Source: Polynucleobacter sp. KF022 (GTDB lineage Bacteria > Pseudomonadota > Gammaproteobacteria > Burkholderiales > Burkholderiaceae). Taken from it: 64,000 bases of DNA. The number at the start of each line of letters is the position of its first letter. Position 1 is the first letter of the stretch. Below, in pieces: positions 16,397 to 24,251 of this stretch. The position numbers were made by a program, and so were the translations under genes. The DNA is taken from assembly GCF_027924105.1 (NCBI RefSeq), contig NZ_AP026972.1, positions 868,001 to 932,000 on the forward strand, read 5' to 3'. The notes under the pieces were generated by a model. It worked only from the letters and a program-made list of their open reading frames with translations. It was not told the origin of the DNA and did no database searches.

Positions 16397-17323
16397 TTAA
16401 GCTTGCATTAACTCTTGCAAGTGTTTCACCGCTGCCTTTGGATCTTTGGCTTGTGTAATAGCTCTGACGACGGCTACTGAGCCCACACCACTTCTAGCGA
16501 CCGCATGAATACTATCTTGATCAATACCACCAATAGCTACTAGCGGGTAGTGACTCATGAGCTTGGCATATTGATATAGACGACCAAGACCTTGTGGTGC
16601 TGTAGGCATCTTCTTTAAGTTCGTCGGAAATACTGCGCCCATGGCGATATAGCTTGGGCAGAAACGATCTGCATAGGCAAGCTCCGCATACCCATGGGTA
16701 CTTAAGCCTAAGCGCAAACCTGCCGCACGAATCTCATCTAAGTCAGCCACTTCCATATCCTCTTGACCTAAATGCACGCCATATGCGCCCGCATCAATTG
16801 CTTCTTGCCAATAGTCGTTAATAAATAGCAGTGTTTTACTATCTTTAACTGCGGCAACAGATTCTTTGATTTGTTTTCGAATCTTGGACTTATCTTCGGA
16901 TTTAAATCGTAATTGCACTGTCGGAATTTCTGCATCGACCATGCGCTTCACCCAATCAGCATCTGGCATCACGCCATATAAGCCTAAGCGTTTTGGACAC
17001 TCCTTAAACGCATTGGGATTCATATTGCGAGTCCAGGGGAGTAAATCAAAATGTTCTGGTCTGCTGGGCCACTTAAATGGATTAAAGCCCCCATCCTGCA
17101 AAGTCATGCGTGACCAAGCTTTACCAAGAACTTTGGCATCCGCTTCGATAAACCCCATGTCAATGGCAGCTAAGGCGCCAGCCAATTCGTAATGATCAAC
17201 AGCCGCCTCGTTATCTATCTGGGGTGGTGGCGTGTTTAAGCTGAAGGTCGGAATCGGAATGCATAGATCCGCATTACGATGCGCTGCAACGATTTGGTCG
17301 GCAAGATCACGTATTAAGCTCAT
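16397..17323 (-). CDS. thiE: Thiamine phosphate synthase with N-terminal extension
   Basis: At 308 residues it is about 100 longer than standard ThiE (about 210). The TIM-barrel enzyme begins near residue 112 (RLGLYGVMPDADW) and carries VQLRFK, FINDYWQEAIDAGAYGVHLG (substrate Asp and His/Gly), GLSTHG and VAIGGID. It joins HMP-PP and thiazole phosphate to thiamine phosphate. The first ~110 residues are a separate, soluble helical segment that I cannot name; its AAIDMGFIEADAKVLGKAW patch suggests a shrunken kinase-like or helper domain. It is the last gene of the thiC operon, 22 bases after thiG. Confidence 0.9.
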   Translation of the reverse strand: MSLIRDLADQIVAAHRNADLCIPIPTFSLNTPPPQIDNEAAVDHYELAGALAAIDMGFIEADAKVLGKAWSRMTLQDGGFNPFKWPSRPEHFDLLPWTRNMNPNAFKECPKRLGLYGVMPDADWVKRMVDAEIPTVQLRFKSEDKSKIRKQIKESVAAVKDSKTLLFINDYWQEAIDAGAYGVHLGQEDMEVADLDEIRAAGLRLGLSTHGYAELAYADRFCPSYIAMGAVFPTNLKKMPTAPQGLGRLYQYAKLMSHYPLVAIGGIDQDSIHAVARSGVGSVAVVRAITQAKDPKAAVKHLQELMQA

Positions 17324-17345
17324 CAGTTCAGTGTACTGAAGTTCA

Positions 17346-18164
17346 CTACGATTGATGCCAAAAAGGCGTTCCCACCAAAGGCGTGCTGGCTTGAGCTGAT
17401 GCTTGGGGTTTCATGGCGCCCGATAAATAGGCTGCACGTCCTGCATCTACCGCCATTGCAAAGGCTTTGGCCATAACTACTGGATCGTCGGCCAATGCCA
17501 CTGCAGTATTGAGGAGCACACCATCAAAACCCCATTCCATCACGGTACATGCGTGCGAAGGAAGGCCTAAGCCAGCATCGACTAAGAGCGGCACTTTCAA
17601 GCGATCGCGCAAGAGTTTCATGGCATATGGATTCAAAGGTCCTTGGCCGGTACCAATCGGCGCCGCCCATGGCATTACTGCTTGGCAACCCACATCGACT
17701 AAACGTTGGCACAAAATCAGATCCTCAGTGCAATATGGCAAGACCTTAAAGCCATCTTTAATTAAAGTCTCAGCAGTTTGTACCAAACGCAAAACATCGG
17801 GCTGCAAAGTGTAGTCATCACCAATGAGTTCTAACTTAATCCAATCGGTTTCAAAAACTTCGCGGGCCATTTGTGCAGTGGTAATAACTTCTTGCGGGCT
17901 ATGACATCCAGCAGTATTGGGTAAAACAGGCACAGCCATCTTTTTAAGCAAGTCCCAAAAGCCACTATGCGCTTCAGCGGTGGAAGTGCCTTGACGACGC
18001 AAGCTCACAGTAATCATGGCTGGATTAGATGCCTGCACAGCATTTTCTAAAACCTGAGGCGAGGGGTAACGTGAAGTTCCCAATAGCAAGCGACTAGCGA
18101 AACTCTCGCCATATAGAACGAGGGTATCAGCGCTACTGAGATTGCTAGGTAATGGGGCGTTCAT
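17346..18164 (-). CDS. thiG: Thiazole synthase
   Basis: A 272-residue TIM-barrel enzyme that builds the thiazole phosphate ring from DXP, dehydroglycine and ThiS thiocarboxylate. LYGESFASRLLLGTSRYPSP near 22-41 is the family opening, and the Schiff-base lysine is in WIKLELIGDD near 107. MPWAAPIGTGQGP and VLLNTAVALADDP are the later phosphate-binding loops. It lies 22 bases after thiS and 22 before thiE in the thiCOSGE operon, and depends on ThiO for the glycine imine. Confidence 0.95.
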   Translation of the reverse strand: MNAPLPSNLSSADTLVLYGESFASRLLLGTSRYPSPQVLENAVQASNPAMITVSLRRQGTSTAEAHSGFWDLLKKMAVPVLPNTAGCHSPQEVITTAQMAREVFETDWIKLELIGDDYTLQPDVLRLVQTAETLIKDGFKVLPYCTEDLILCQRLVDVGCQAVMPWAAPIGTGQGPLNPYAMKLLRDRLKVPLLVDAGLGLPSHACTVMEWGFDGVLLNTAVALADDPVVMAKAFAMAVDAGRAAYLSGAMKPQASAQASTPLVGTPFWHQS

Positions 18165-18186
18165 ATTAAGTCAGTTCGTTATTACA

Positions 18187-18384
18187 TCACCCGCCAGTAA
18201 CGGGGGCGATCACTTCAATTTGGTCATTCTCATTCAAGACAAATTCTTGATGCTTTGTCTTGGGTACAAAATTCAGATTCACAGCAACAGCATAGGGCGG
18301 TTTAGCGTTAATCAGCGCTAGCGCATCGCTCACCAGGCTTTGACTTGGTAAGTTGTACTCCACTTGATTCACGATTACGCGCAT
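18187..18384 (-). CDS. thiS: Sulfur carrier protein ThiS
   Basis: A 65-residue ubiquitin-fold protein. It ends in Gly-Gly (IAPVTGG), the C-terminus that is adenylated and then turned into a thiocarboxylate that feeds sulfur to ThiG. Its ATG lies ten bases inside the end of thiO, so the two are translationally coupled. No ThiF adenylyltransferase is in the window, so another E1-like protein must activate it. Confidence 0.94.
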   Translation of the reverse strand: MRVIVNQVEYNLPSQSLVSDALALINAKPPYAVAVNLNFVPKTKHQEFVLNENDQIEVIAPVTGG

Positions 18385-19526
18385 ATGGCCTCAACTTGAT
18401 TGTCATTTTGCGTCATGCTTAAACCCAATTCCAATGCGGTCTTGCTAGAACCTTCTGCCAGCAACTGCAAAGCGCAATCCAAAACTGCCGGTGCAATCAT
18501 AAAACCATGGCGGTATAGGCCGTTGATCATGATCAAATCCACCAGCCCTTTTTCTTTTTTTACCCGAATTTCTGGGAGATTATTTTTTAAAGTAGGGCGA
18601 CACTGCGTTGCCATTTCTAAAATACGGGCTTCTGCAAAGCCGCTATGGACGGTATAGACCGCACTTAGTAGCTCCATCGCAGAGCGCACACTCATCTCTG
18701 AGAGATCGTCGGATTCAATTTCAGTAGCGCCCACCACGTAGATATCGTTTTCCTTGGGGGCAATATAGATTGGGTACCGTGGGTGAATCAATCTTGTGGG
18801 GCGGCGCAGTTTAACTTCGGGCGCATAAAGTCGCACCACCTCACCACGAACACCACGTAAGGTATTAGGCTTGTCACCAGAAGACCAGGACTCTTTTGCG
18901 CCAGTACCGCGACAGTCAATGACCGCTTTGTAGTTGGACTGCTGACGTAGCTCTTGCGGGTCAACTTCTGTGTGCCAATGGCAATTCACCTTCAATAGCT
19001 TGAGCTCACTAGCAAGTGCATTGAGTAATTGGCGATTATCTAGCTGACCTTCATTAGGTAAGTACATGCCTTGAGTAAAGCGATCGGCAACACCTGGCTC
19101 TAAATCACGTAAAGCATCACTATTTAACTTTTGTGGTGCGCTTAAATCCGAGTTAGAGCGGCAGTTTTTTTCTAGATGCGCTGCAAAACGCTCAGCTTCA
19201 CTAGCGTCTTGTCGATGCCAGAGGATAAGCGTCCCATCTTGCTGAAAGTAAACTGAATCAGACAGCTCAGAAATGAGCTCCTTCCACCGAGGCAGGCTAT
19301 GCAAGCCCATACGGACAACAGAGTCTTCCGTAATTGCCGATTCCGCTAATGGCGCCAACATTGCCGCCGCAATTCGTGCTGCAGCATGTTCCCCATCAGC
19401 ACCACCCTTATCGAATAACTCAACCTGAGCACCGCTCCTAGCAAGGGCAACTGCCAGTAAGCGACCCATGAGGCCGCCACCGACAATTGCATATTTGCTT
19501 TGAGAGAAGTTCAAGCTGTTTGCCAT
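18375..19526 (-). CDS. thiO: Glycine oxidase ThiO (FAD-dependent)
   Basis: A 383-residue D-amino-acid-oxidase-type flavoprotein. The dinucleotide-binding motif AIVGGGLMGRLLAVALARSG (about 13-32), an acidic strand end at about 37, and the C-terminal substrate segment NGLYRHGFMIAPA identify it. It oxidises glycine to iminoacetate (dehydroglycine) for ThiG, which is the aerobic route and replaces the radical enzyme ThiH. It lies 15 bases after thiC and overlaps thiS by ten bases. Confidence 0.92.
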   Translation of the reverse strand: MANSLNFSQSKYAIVGGGLMGRLLAVALARSGAQVELFDKGGADGEHAAARIAAAMLAPLAESAITEDSVVRMGLHSLPRWKELISELSDSVYFQQDGTLILWHRQDASEAERFAAHLEKNCRSNSDLSAPQKLNSDALRDLEPGVADRFTQGMYLPNEGQLDNRQLLNALASELKLLKVNCHWHTEVDPQELRQQSNYKAVIDCRGTGAKESWSSGDKPNTLRGVRGEVVRLYAPEVKLRRPTRLIHPRYPIYIAPKENDIYVVGATEIESDDLSEMSVRSAMELLSAVYTVHSGFAEARILEMATQCRPTLKNNLPEIRVKKEKGLVDLIMINGLYRHGFMIAPAVLDCALQLLAEGSSKTALELGLSMTQNDNQVEAICA

Positions 19527-19541
19527 CGTATAAATCAGTAG

Positions 19542-21482
19542 TTACTGATAAATCTCACTACCGCGTTTGCGGAACTCCGCAGACATCTCTTCCATGCCTT
19601 TGGATGCATCAGAAACCTCAGTAATCGGAATGACTTTGGCTTTTGGATTGCCATCAGCATCTAAAGTCGCTGCATAGTCACGTACTTCTTGTGTGATCTT
19701 CATGGAGCAGAACTTCGGACCGCACATCGAGCAGAAGTGAGCAATCTTTGCGCCTTCAGCCGGCAAAGTAGCATCGTGATATTCACGCGCACGCTCAGGA
19801 TCTAAACCGAGATTGAACTGATCTTCCCAGCGGAATTCAAAGCGGGCTTTAGATAAAGCGTTATCGCGCACTTGAGCGCCCGGCAAGCCTTTAGCCAAGT
19901 CAGCACCATGAGCTGCAATCTTGTAAGTGATGATGCCTTCGCGGACGTCTTCTTTGTCTGGCAAGCCTAAGTGCTCTTTTGGTGTGACATAGCAAAGCAT
20001 GGCAGTACCGTACCAACCAATTTGCGCTGCACCAATACCACTAGTGATGTGGTCGTAACCTGGGGCAATATCTGTAATCAATGGTCCAAGCGTGTAGAAA
20101 GGCGCTTCTAAGCAATGTTTGAGCTCTTCTGTCATGTTTTCTTCAATGCGCTGCATTGGTACGTGGCCAGGACCTTCAATCATGACTTGCACATCATGCT
20201 TCCATGCTTTGGCAGTTAACTCACCTAAGGTATGAAGTTCACCAAACTGTGCGGCATCATTGGAGTCAGCAATACAGCCGGGACGTAAGCCATCGCCCAA
20301 GCTAAATGAGACGTCATAGGCTTTCATGATTTCGCAAATCTCATCAAACTTCGTATAAAGGAAGTTTTCTTTGTGGTGAGCCAAGCACCATTTAGCCATG
20401 ATCGAACCGCCACGAGAAACAATACCGGTAATACGATCAGCCGTTAGTGGAACATAGCGAAGCAATACACCCGCATGAATAGTGAAGTAATCCACGCCTT
20501 GTTCAGCCTGCTCAATTAAGGTATCACGGAACATTTCCCAAGTGAGATCTTCTGCAATGCCACCAGTTTTGTCTAATGCTTGGTAGATAGGAACGGTACC
20601 AATTGGAACTGGAGAGTTGCGAATGATCCATTCGCGGGTTTCATGAATATGTTTACCAGTAGAAAGATCCATGATGGTGTCTGCACCCCAGCGAATGGAC
20701 CAGACCATCTTTTCCACTTCTTCATTGATAGATGAGGTAACAGCAGAGTTACCCAAGTTGCCGTTAATCTTTACGCGGAAGTTGCGACCAATAATCATTG
20801 GCTCTAATTCAGGGTGATTAATGTTAGCCGGAATAATCGCGCGACCAGCAGCAATCTCAGAACGCACAAATTCACCGGTAATGATTTCAGGTAGGTTGGC
20901 ACCATAACCTTTGCCAGGATGTTGCTTAAGGAGCTGCTTGTAAGCAGGGTCCTTGCGGAGTTGCTCAAGGCCCATGGATTCACGCAGAGCAACGTATTCC
21001 ATTTCAGGAGTGATGATGCCTTGGCGTGCGTAGTGCATTTGACTTACGTTATGACCAGGTTTGGCGACACGTGGAGCGCTGATATGAGAGAAGCGTAAAT
21101 TTTGTGTAGCTTCATCCTGAGAGCGCGCTACACCGTATTCAGAACTAGGGCCAGCCAATTGAATGGTGTCATTACGCTCCGCAATCCATGTATCACGCAG
21201 TCTTGGCAAACCTTTTTCAAGATTGATCACAACATCCGGATCACTGTATGGTCCAGAGGTGTCATAAACAGGAACAGGGGGATTTGCTAATAATTCTTCG
21301 CCTACACGAGTAGGGAGTTGCTCAATCATGCGGATTGGCGCTTTGATATCTGCTCTTGAGCCTTGTAGATAAGTTTTTGTTGAGGCGGGATAGGCAAACT
21401 TTTGCCCAAAGTCGCGCTCCAAGCTTTTTAAGCTCGGAATCTCGTGTTTAGCGTTTTTAGTTGAAGTCTTACCTGTACTCAT
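19542..21482 (-). CDS. thiC: Phosphomethylpyrimidine synthase
   Basis: A radical-SAM enzyme that converts aminoimidazole ribotide to HMP-P. CSMCGPKFC near the C-terminus is the CX2CX4C cluster motif typical of ThiC, and the middle holds EIPIG-like FTIHAGV, RGGSIMAKW and GPGHVPM. The frame has two starts, ATG at 21488 and 21482. AGGAG directly touches the first and lies six bases before the second, so 21482 (MSTGKTSTKN, 646 residues) is chosen. A TPP riboswitch and a hairpin over the ribosome site lie in the leader. It is the first gene of thiCOSGE. Confidence 0.96.
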   Translation of the reverse strand: MSTGKTSTKNAKHEIPSLKSLERDFGQKFAYPASTKTYLQGSRADIKAPIRMIEQLPTRVGEELLANPPVPVYDTSGPYSDPDVVINLEKGLPRLRDTWIAERNDTIQLAGPSSEYGVARSQDEATQNLRFSHISAPRVAKPGHNVSQMHYARQGIITPEMEYVALRESMGLEQLRKDPAYKQLLKQHPGKGYGANLPEIITGEFVRSEIAAGRAIIPANINHPELEPMIIGRNFRVKINGNLGNSAVTSSINEEVEKMVWSIRWGADTIMDLSTGKHIHETREWIIRNSPVPIGTVPIYQALDKTGGIAEDLTWEMFRDTLIEQAEQGVDYFTIHAGVLLRYVPLTADRITGIVSRGGSIMAKWCLAHHKENFLYTKFDEICEIMKAYDVSFSLGDGLRPGCIADSNDAAQFGELHTLGELTAKAWKHDVQVMIEGPGHVPMQRIEENMTEELKHCLEAPFYTLGPLITDIAPGYDHITSGIGAAQIGWYGTAMLCYVTPKEHLGLPDKEDVREGIITYKIAAHGADLAKGLPGAQVRDNALSKARFEFRWEDQFNLGLDPERAREYHDATLPAEGAKIAHFCSMCGPKFCSMKITQEVRDYAATLDADGNPKAKVIPITEVSDASKGMEEMSAEFRKRGSEIYQ

Positions 21483-21510
21483 GTCCATCTCCTAGCTGTT
21501 TTAGATGGAC
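21483..21510 (-). promoter_or_regulatory. Ribosome-site hairpin: TPP expression platform
   Basis: Read leftward, GTCCATCT and AGATGGAC form a perfect eight-base-pair stem around a 12-base loop. The AGGAG ribosome site straddles the loop and the 3' arm, and the chosen thiC ATG follows directly. The hairpin lies 18 bases after the TPP aptamer. It can hide the ribosome site, so TPP probably turns off translation rather than transcription; no U-run follows. Confidence 0.65.
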
Positions 21511-21528
21511 GAAACCGGGTGTCGGTCT

Positions 21529-21625
21529 GATGTAACTCCCCACGCCAGCATTACCTGGATCGGGTTAAAGGGTCTTTCTCAGCGCCTTCAGTCTTAAAAC
21601 CTCTGAAGGGCACCCCTGTTTCATC
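21529..21625 (-). ncRNA. TPP riboswitch (THI element)
   Basis: Read leftward, the leader contains the conserved TPP aptamer blocks in order: ACAGGGGTGC, a variable P3 arm, CTGAGAAAGACCC, ACCCGATCCAGGTAATGCTG and GCGTGGGGAGT. The outer ends GATGAAAC and GTTACATC pair to make P1, apart from one mismatch. It precedes thiC and so should lower expression of the thiCOSGE operon when thiamine pyrophosphate is plentiful. Confidence 0.95.
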
Positions 21626-21712
21626 CTTATTCAGGATTTAACCACGAATTAGGGGCTTGATGCATGACTTCGGTCAAGCGGGTCTTTCAAGGAGTGATTG
21701 GGGCTTAGGATC

Positions 21713-22546
21713 TTACTTATTGCGACGCAATATGAAGTCAGCTGTCACAAAGGCGGCGTCCGAAGTAAATTCATCAGCCAAGATTCTGGCAGCAGCTTCG
21801 CCCAGGGAAATCTCTATAAAGCCACTCACTTCGCCATCATGGTTTGTTGGCACAAAGTTATCGGCTAATTCTAGGTCGTAAATATAGAGCTGTTCATCAT
21901 GAAAGCCTCGACCTAAAGAGGGGCGACGCATATGAATACGACCTACGGGCTCAATTTGATCCGCAATTTGCTCGGGTACGCCAGCTTCTTCCCAAAGCTC
22001 ACGACGTGCGCTAACCCAAGGAGTTTCATCTGCAGTGATACCGCCAGCAGCTAAGTTATCTAACTTACCGGGATCAGTCGGTTTTGTTTCACTACGCCTG
22101 CCCAACCAAATCGTATTGCCTTGGGTATAACCATTGATATGTGTTGCCATACTCCGAAAGCCAAAGGTACGAAACGCAGCACGCTCCATGCGAAAGTACT
22201 TGTGACCATTTTGATCGACCCAAGCAAAATCCTCATTACGCCAACCAGGAATAAATCCAGCTACGCGCATGCGATTGGCTAACTGATAAAGACTGTTCGA
22301 TAAATCTCTTGGTTTACTTAATTGAATCGTGAGCTTGTCATGACTCATGGAAATGTACGGAACAGATTCCTTTTGCAAAGATTCCTGCAAATAGGGAATG
22401 AATTCAGGATTGAGATGACCAATCAACTGCTCGTCTATTGCGCTGCGAGATAAATAGATTGGCAAATAATCAGCAGGGGCAGAACGCGCCGTGTTTTGGA
22501 GCATTTCCTCAAGGGCTGCTAGCGTACTGGTTGAAAGACTGGTCAT
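21713..22546 (-). CDS. Nudix hydrolase of the DUF4743/thiamine-damage type
   Basis: A 277-residue protein from the chosen ATG at 22546 (MTSLSTSTLAALEEML); a GTG at 22597 is an alternative and neither has a good ribosome site. An N-terminal DUF4743-like domain of about 120 residues is followed by a complete Nudix box near 180-202: GGITADE, then REL and WEEAGV with all catalytic acids. The same domain pair occurs in yeast Tnr3, and its Nudix part hydrolyses oxidised, damaged forms of thiamine diphosphate. Its position just upstream of the riboswitch-led thi operon supports that role, though no data here prove it. Confidence 0.78.
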   Translation of the reverse strand: MTSLSTSTLAALEEMLQNTARSAPADYLPIYLSRSAIDEQLIGHLNPEFIPYLQESLQKESVPYISMSHDKLTIQLSKPRDLSNSLYQLANRMRVAGFIPGWRNEDFAWVDQNGHKYFRMERAAFRTFGFRSMATHINGYTQGNTIWLGRRSETKPTDPGKLDNLAAGGITADETPWVSARRELWEEAGVPEQIADQIEPVGRIHMRRPSLGRGFHDEQLYIYDLELADNFVPTNHDGEVSGFIEISLGEAAARILADEFTSDAAFVTADFILRRNK

Positions 22547-22710
22547 GGCCCTAAGTGTAAGGGAACTTGGCTCTTTAACACATAACCGCAGCAGCACTGA
22601 CTTAAATATTGGTCAGTAATTGCGCAAAGAAGAGGAATCAAGTCTGCACACAATTTAGGCAAGCTAGATCAACCTATACAAATCTGTGACTTACGAAAAC
22701 TTTTGCTGAT

Positions 22711-22733
22711 TTATCCACAAAGCCTGTGGATAA
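22711..22733. promoter_or_regulatory. Inverted pair of consensus DnaA boxes
   Basis: TTATCCACA (22711-22719) and TGTGGATAA (22725-22733) are both perfect matches to the consensus DnaA box, facing each other across five bases. They lie in the ~200-base gap between the Nudix gene and tRNA-Arg, 15 bases from the tRNA 3' end. Possible roles are DnaA titration or control. The same bases can fold as a nine-base-pair hairpin at the end of the tRNA transcript, but no U-run follows, so a normal terminator is less likely. Confidence 0.6.
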
Positions 22734-22747
22734 GTATGATGAATTTC

Positions 22748-22822
22748 TGGTCCCGCCGACAGGAATCGAACCTGTATCCCACGCTTAGGAGGCATGTGCA
22801 CTATCCATTGTGCTACGGCGAG
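22748..22822 (-). tRNA. tRNA-Arg (CCT)
   Basis: A 75-base cloverleaf on the minus strand. The acceptor strands CTCGCCG/CGGCGGG pair with one T-G wobble, the discriminator A and CCA are encoded, the D arm is GCACAATGGATAGTGC, the anticodon loop is CTCCTAA (anticodon CCT), and the T arm holds ACAGGTTCGATTCCTGT. It reads AGG codons. Confidence 0.95.
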
Positions 22823-22877
22823 ATGCGATAAAAATAAAAGTGTGTTTTGCGAATTCTAATGAAAGATTAGCCACAAA

Positions 22878-23021
22878 TTACCAACCACACAAAGCCCATA
22901 CTTGATTTGTGATGGCCACCATCATATCTGGTGCAAAGTACATTGAAAAAATAAATAACAATACAAATAAACCTAACCCATAAGAAATGATTCTCCAAAC
23001 GGCAGGTTTTTTCTTAAGCAT
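22878..23021 (-). CDS. Small single-span membrane protein, 47 residues
   Basis: An unreported short frame: ATG at 23021, TAA at 22878. It begins with a basic LKKKPAVWR, then a 20-residue hydrophobic span (ISYGLGLFVLLFIFSMYF), then a short outer tail APDMMVAITNQVWALCGW. This charge layout is that of a single-span inner-membrane protein with N-in topology. The ATG overlaps the end of the MFS transporter gene (ATGCTTAA, eight bases), so translation is probably coupled. It could be an accessory subunit of that transporter. Conservation in relatives would settle whether it is real. Confidence 0.6.
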   Translation of the reverse strand: MLKKKPAVWRIISYGLGLFVLLFIFSMYFAPDMMVAITNQVWALCGW

Positions 23022-24246
23022 TAGCAACTCGCTCAACAGCGCGTTCTTTTACGGGAAGGTTAACTAAGAATGCAAAAACACCCAATCCAATAGCAATTTC
23101 CCAAACGATTAAATATGAACCTGTTTGGTCAAATAAATAGCCACCTAAGAATGCGCCACAGAAGCTGCCCAATTGATGCGAGAAAAATACCAACCCTGAA
23201 AGCATTGTTAAATACTTCACACCAAAAATTTGTGCAACGATGCCGTTAGTTAAGGGGATGGTAGATAGCCACAAGAAACCCATCACCGCAGCAAAGATAT
23301 AAGTGCTCAAGGGCGTTGGTGGCAGCAATAAGAAAGCGGTAATTGCTATTGAGCGACCCAAATAGATTGCAGAAAGTAAATAGCGCTTTGGAAAGCGTTG
23401 GGCCAGGATTCCCGAGCTGTAAGTGCCAAAGATATTAAATAGGCCAATTAAAGCCAGGGCTGTAGTGGCGACTACTGGGGCGCCAACCGCTGGATAGTTA
23501 GTAGAAAGGTCTTTGAGATAGGGTGCCAAATGAACCGCAATAAATACCACCTGAAAACCGCAAACAAAGTAGCCTAAGGTGAGGTAACGAAAGCTGGGAT
23601 TATTAATTGCTTCTTTCAATGCCTGCTTGATCGTTTGATCACCCAAATTGTGAGAGTGGGTGAAATTCTTCTCACGGAGCATAAATGCGGTTGGAATCAT
23701 TAAGCTGGCCATGAGTGCCAACATGAGAAGTGCATCTTGGGCGCCAAAGGCGCTTAACAATCCTTGCTCAGCTGGAATCATGAGGAACTGACCAAAGGAT
23801 CCTGCTGCTGCAGCAATACCCATTGCCCAAACCCGTTTTTCTGCAGGAACGTTGCGACCTAAGATGCCGTACACCACACTGTAAGTGGTAGCTGTTTGCG
23901 CCAAACCAATCAGCAAGCCGCCAGCCAAAGTGAAGTTCATGACATCGCTAGATAGGGCCATGCCCGCTAAGCCCAAGGCATACAAGATGCCACCCGCAAC
24001 CATAATTTTGAATGCGCCGTAACGATCCGCTAAGGCGCCAGTAATTGGTTGTACTGCACCCCAAATGAGATTTTGCAGTGCAATCGTTAAAGCAAAAGTT
24101 TCACGGCCCCAACCATTGACTGAGGTAATCGGTAGGTTAAAAAGACCAAAGCCATGACGAATACCCATAGACATGGTGACCATGAGTCCACCATAAATGA
24201 GGACTTGTTTCATTGAAAGTCCTACGTTGCTGATTGGCTTAGTCAT
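23014..24246 (-). CDS. MFS transporter
   Basis: A 410-residue major facilitator with twelve predicted spans. GALADRYGAFK after span 2 is the loop 2-3 motif (G-x3-DRxG-x-[RK]), and RHGFGLF-type residues in span 1 are shared with oxalate/formate and monocarboxylate carriers, so an organic anion is a fair guess. It starts five bases after the CoA-transferase gene and overlaps the 47-residue gene at its end, so the three form one operon. The substrate may be the acid that the CoA-transferase activates. Confidence 0.88.
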   Translation of the reverse strand: MTKPISNVGLSMKQVLIYGGLMVTMSMGIRHGFGLFNLPITSVNGWGRETFALTIALQNLIWGAVQPITGALADRYGAFKIMVAGGILYALGLAGMALSSDVMNFTLAGGLLIGLAQTATTYSVVYGILGRNVPAEKRVWAMGIAAAAGSFGQFLMIPAEQGLLSAFGAQDALLMLALMASLMIPTAFMLREKNFTHSHNLGDQTIKQALKEAINNPSFRYLTLGYFVCGFQVVFIAVHLAPYLKDLSTNYPAVGAPVVATTALALIGLFNIFGTYSSGILAQRFPKRYLLSAIYLGRSIAITAFLLLPPTPLSTYIFAAVMGFLWLSTIPLTNGIVAQIFGVKYLTMLSGLVFFSHQLGSFCGAFLGGYLFDQTGSYLIVWEIAIGLGVFAFLVNLPVKERAVERVANA

Positions 24247-24251
24247 ACGCT

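Noticed and set aside
22711..22733. Chromosomal origin of replication
   Set aside because: Only two DnaA boxes are present, with no AT-rich unwinding region, no dnaA/dnaN neighbours and no box cluster.
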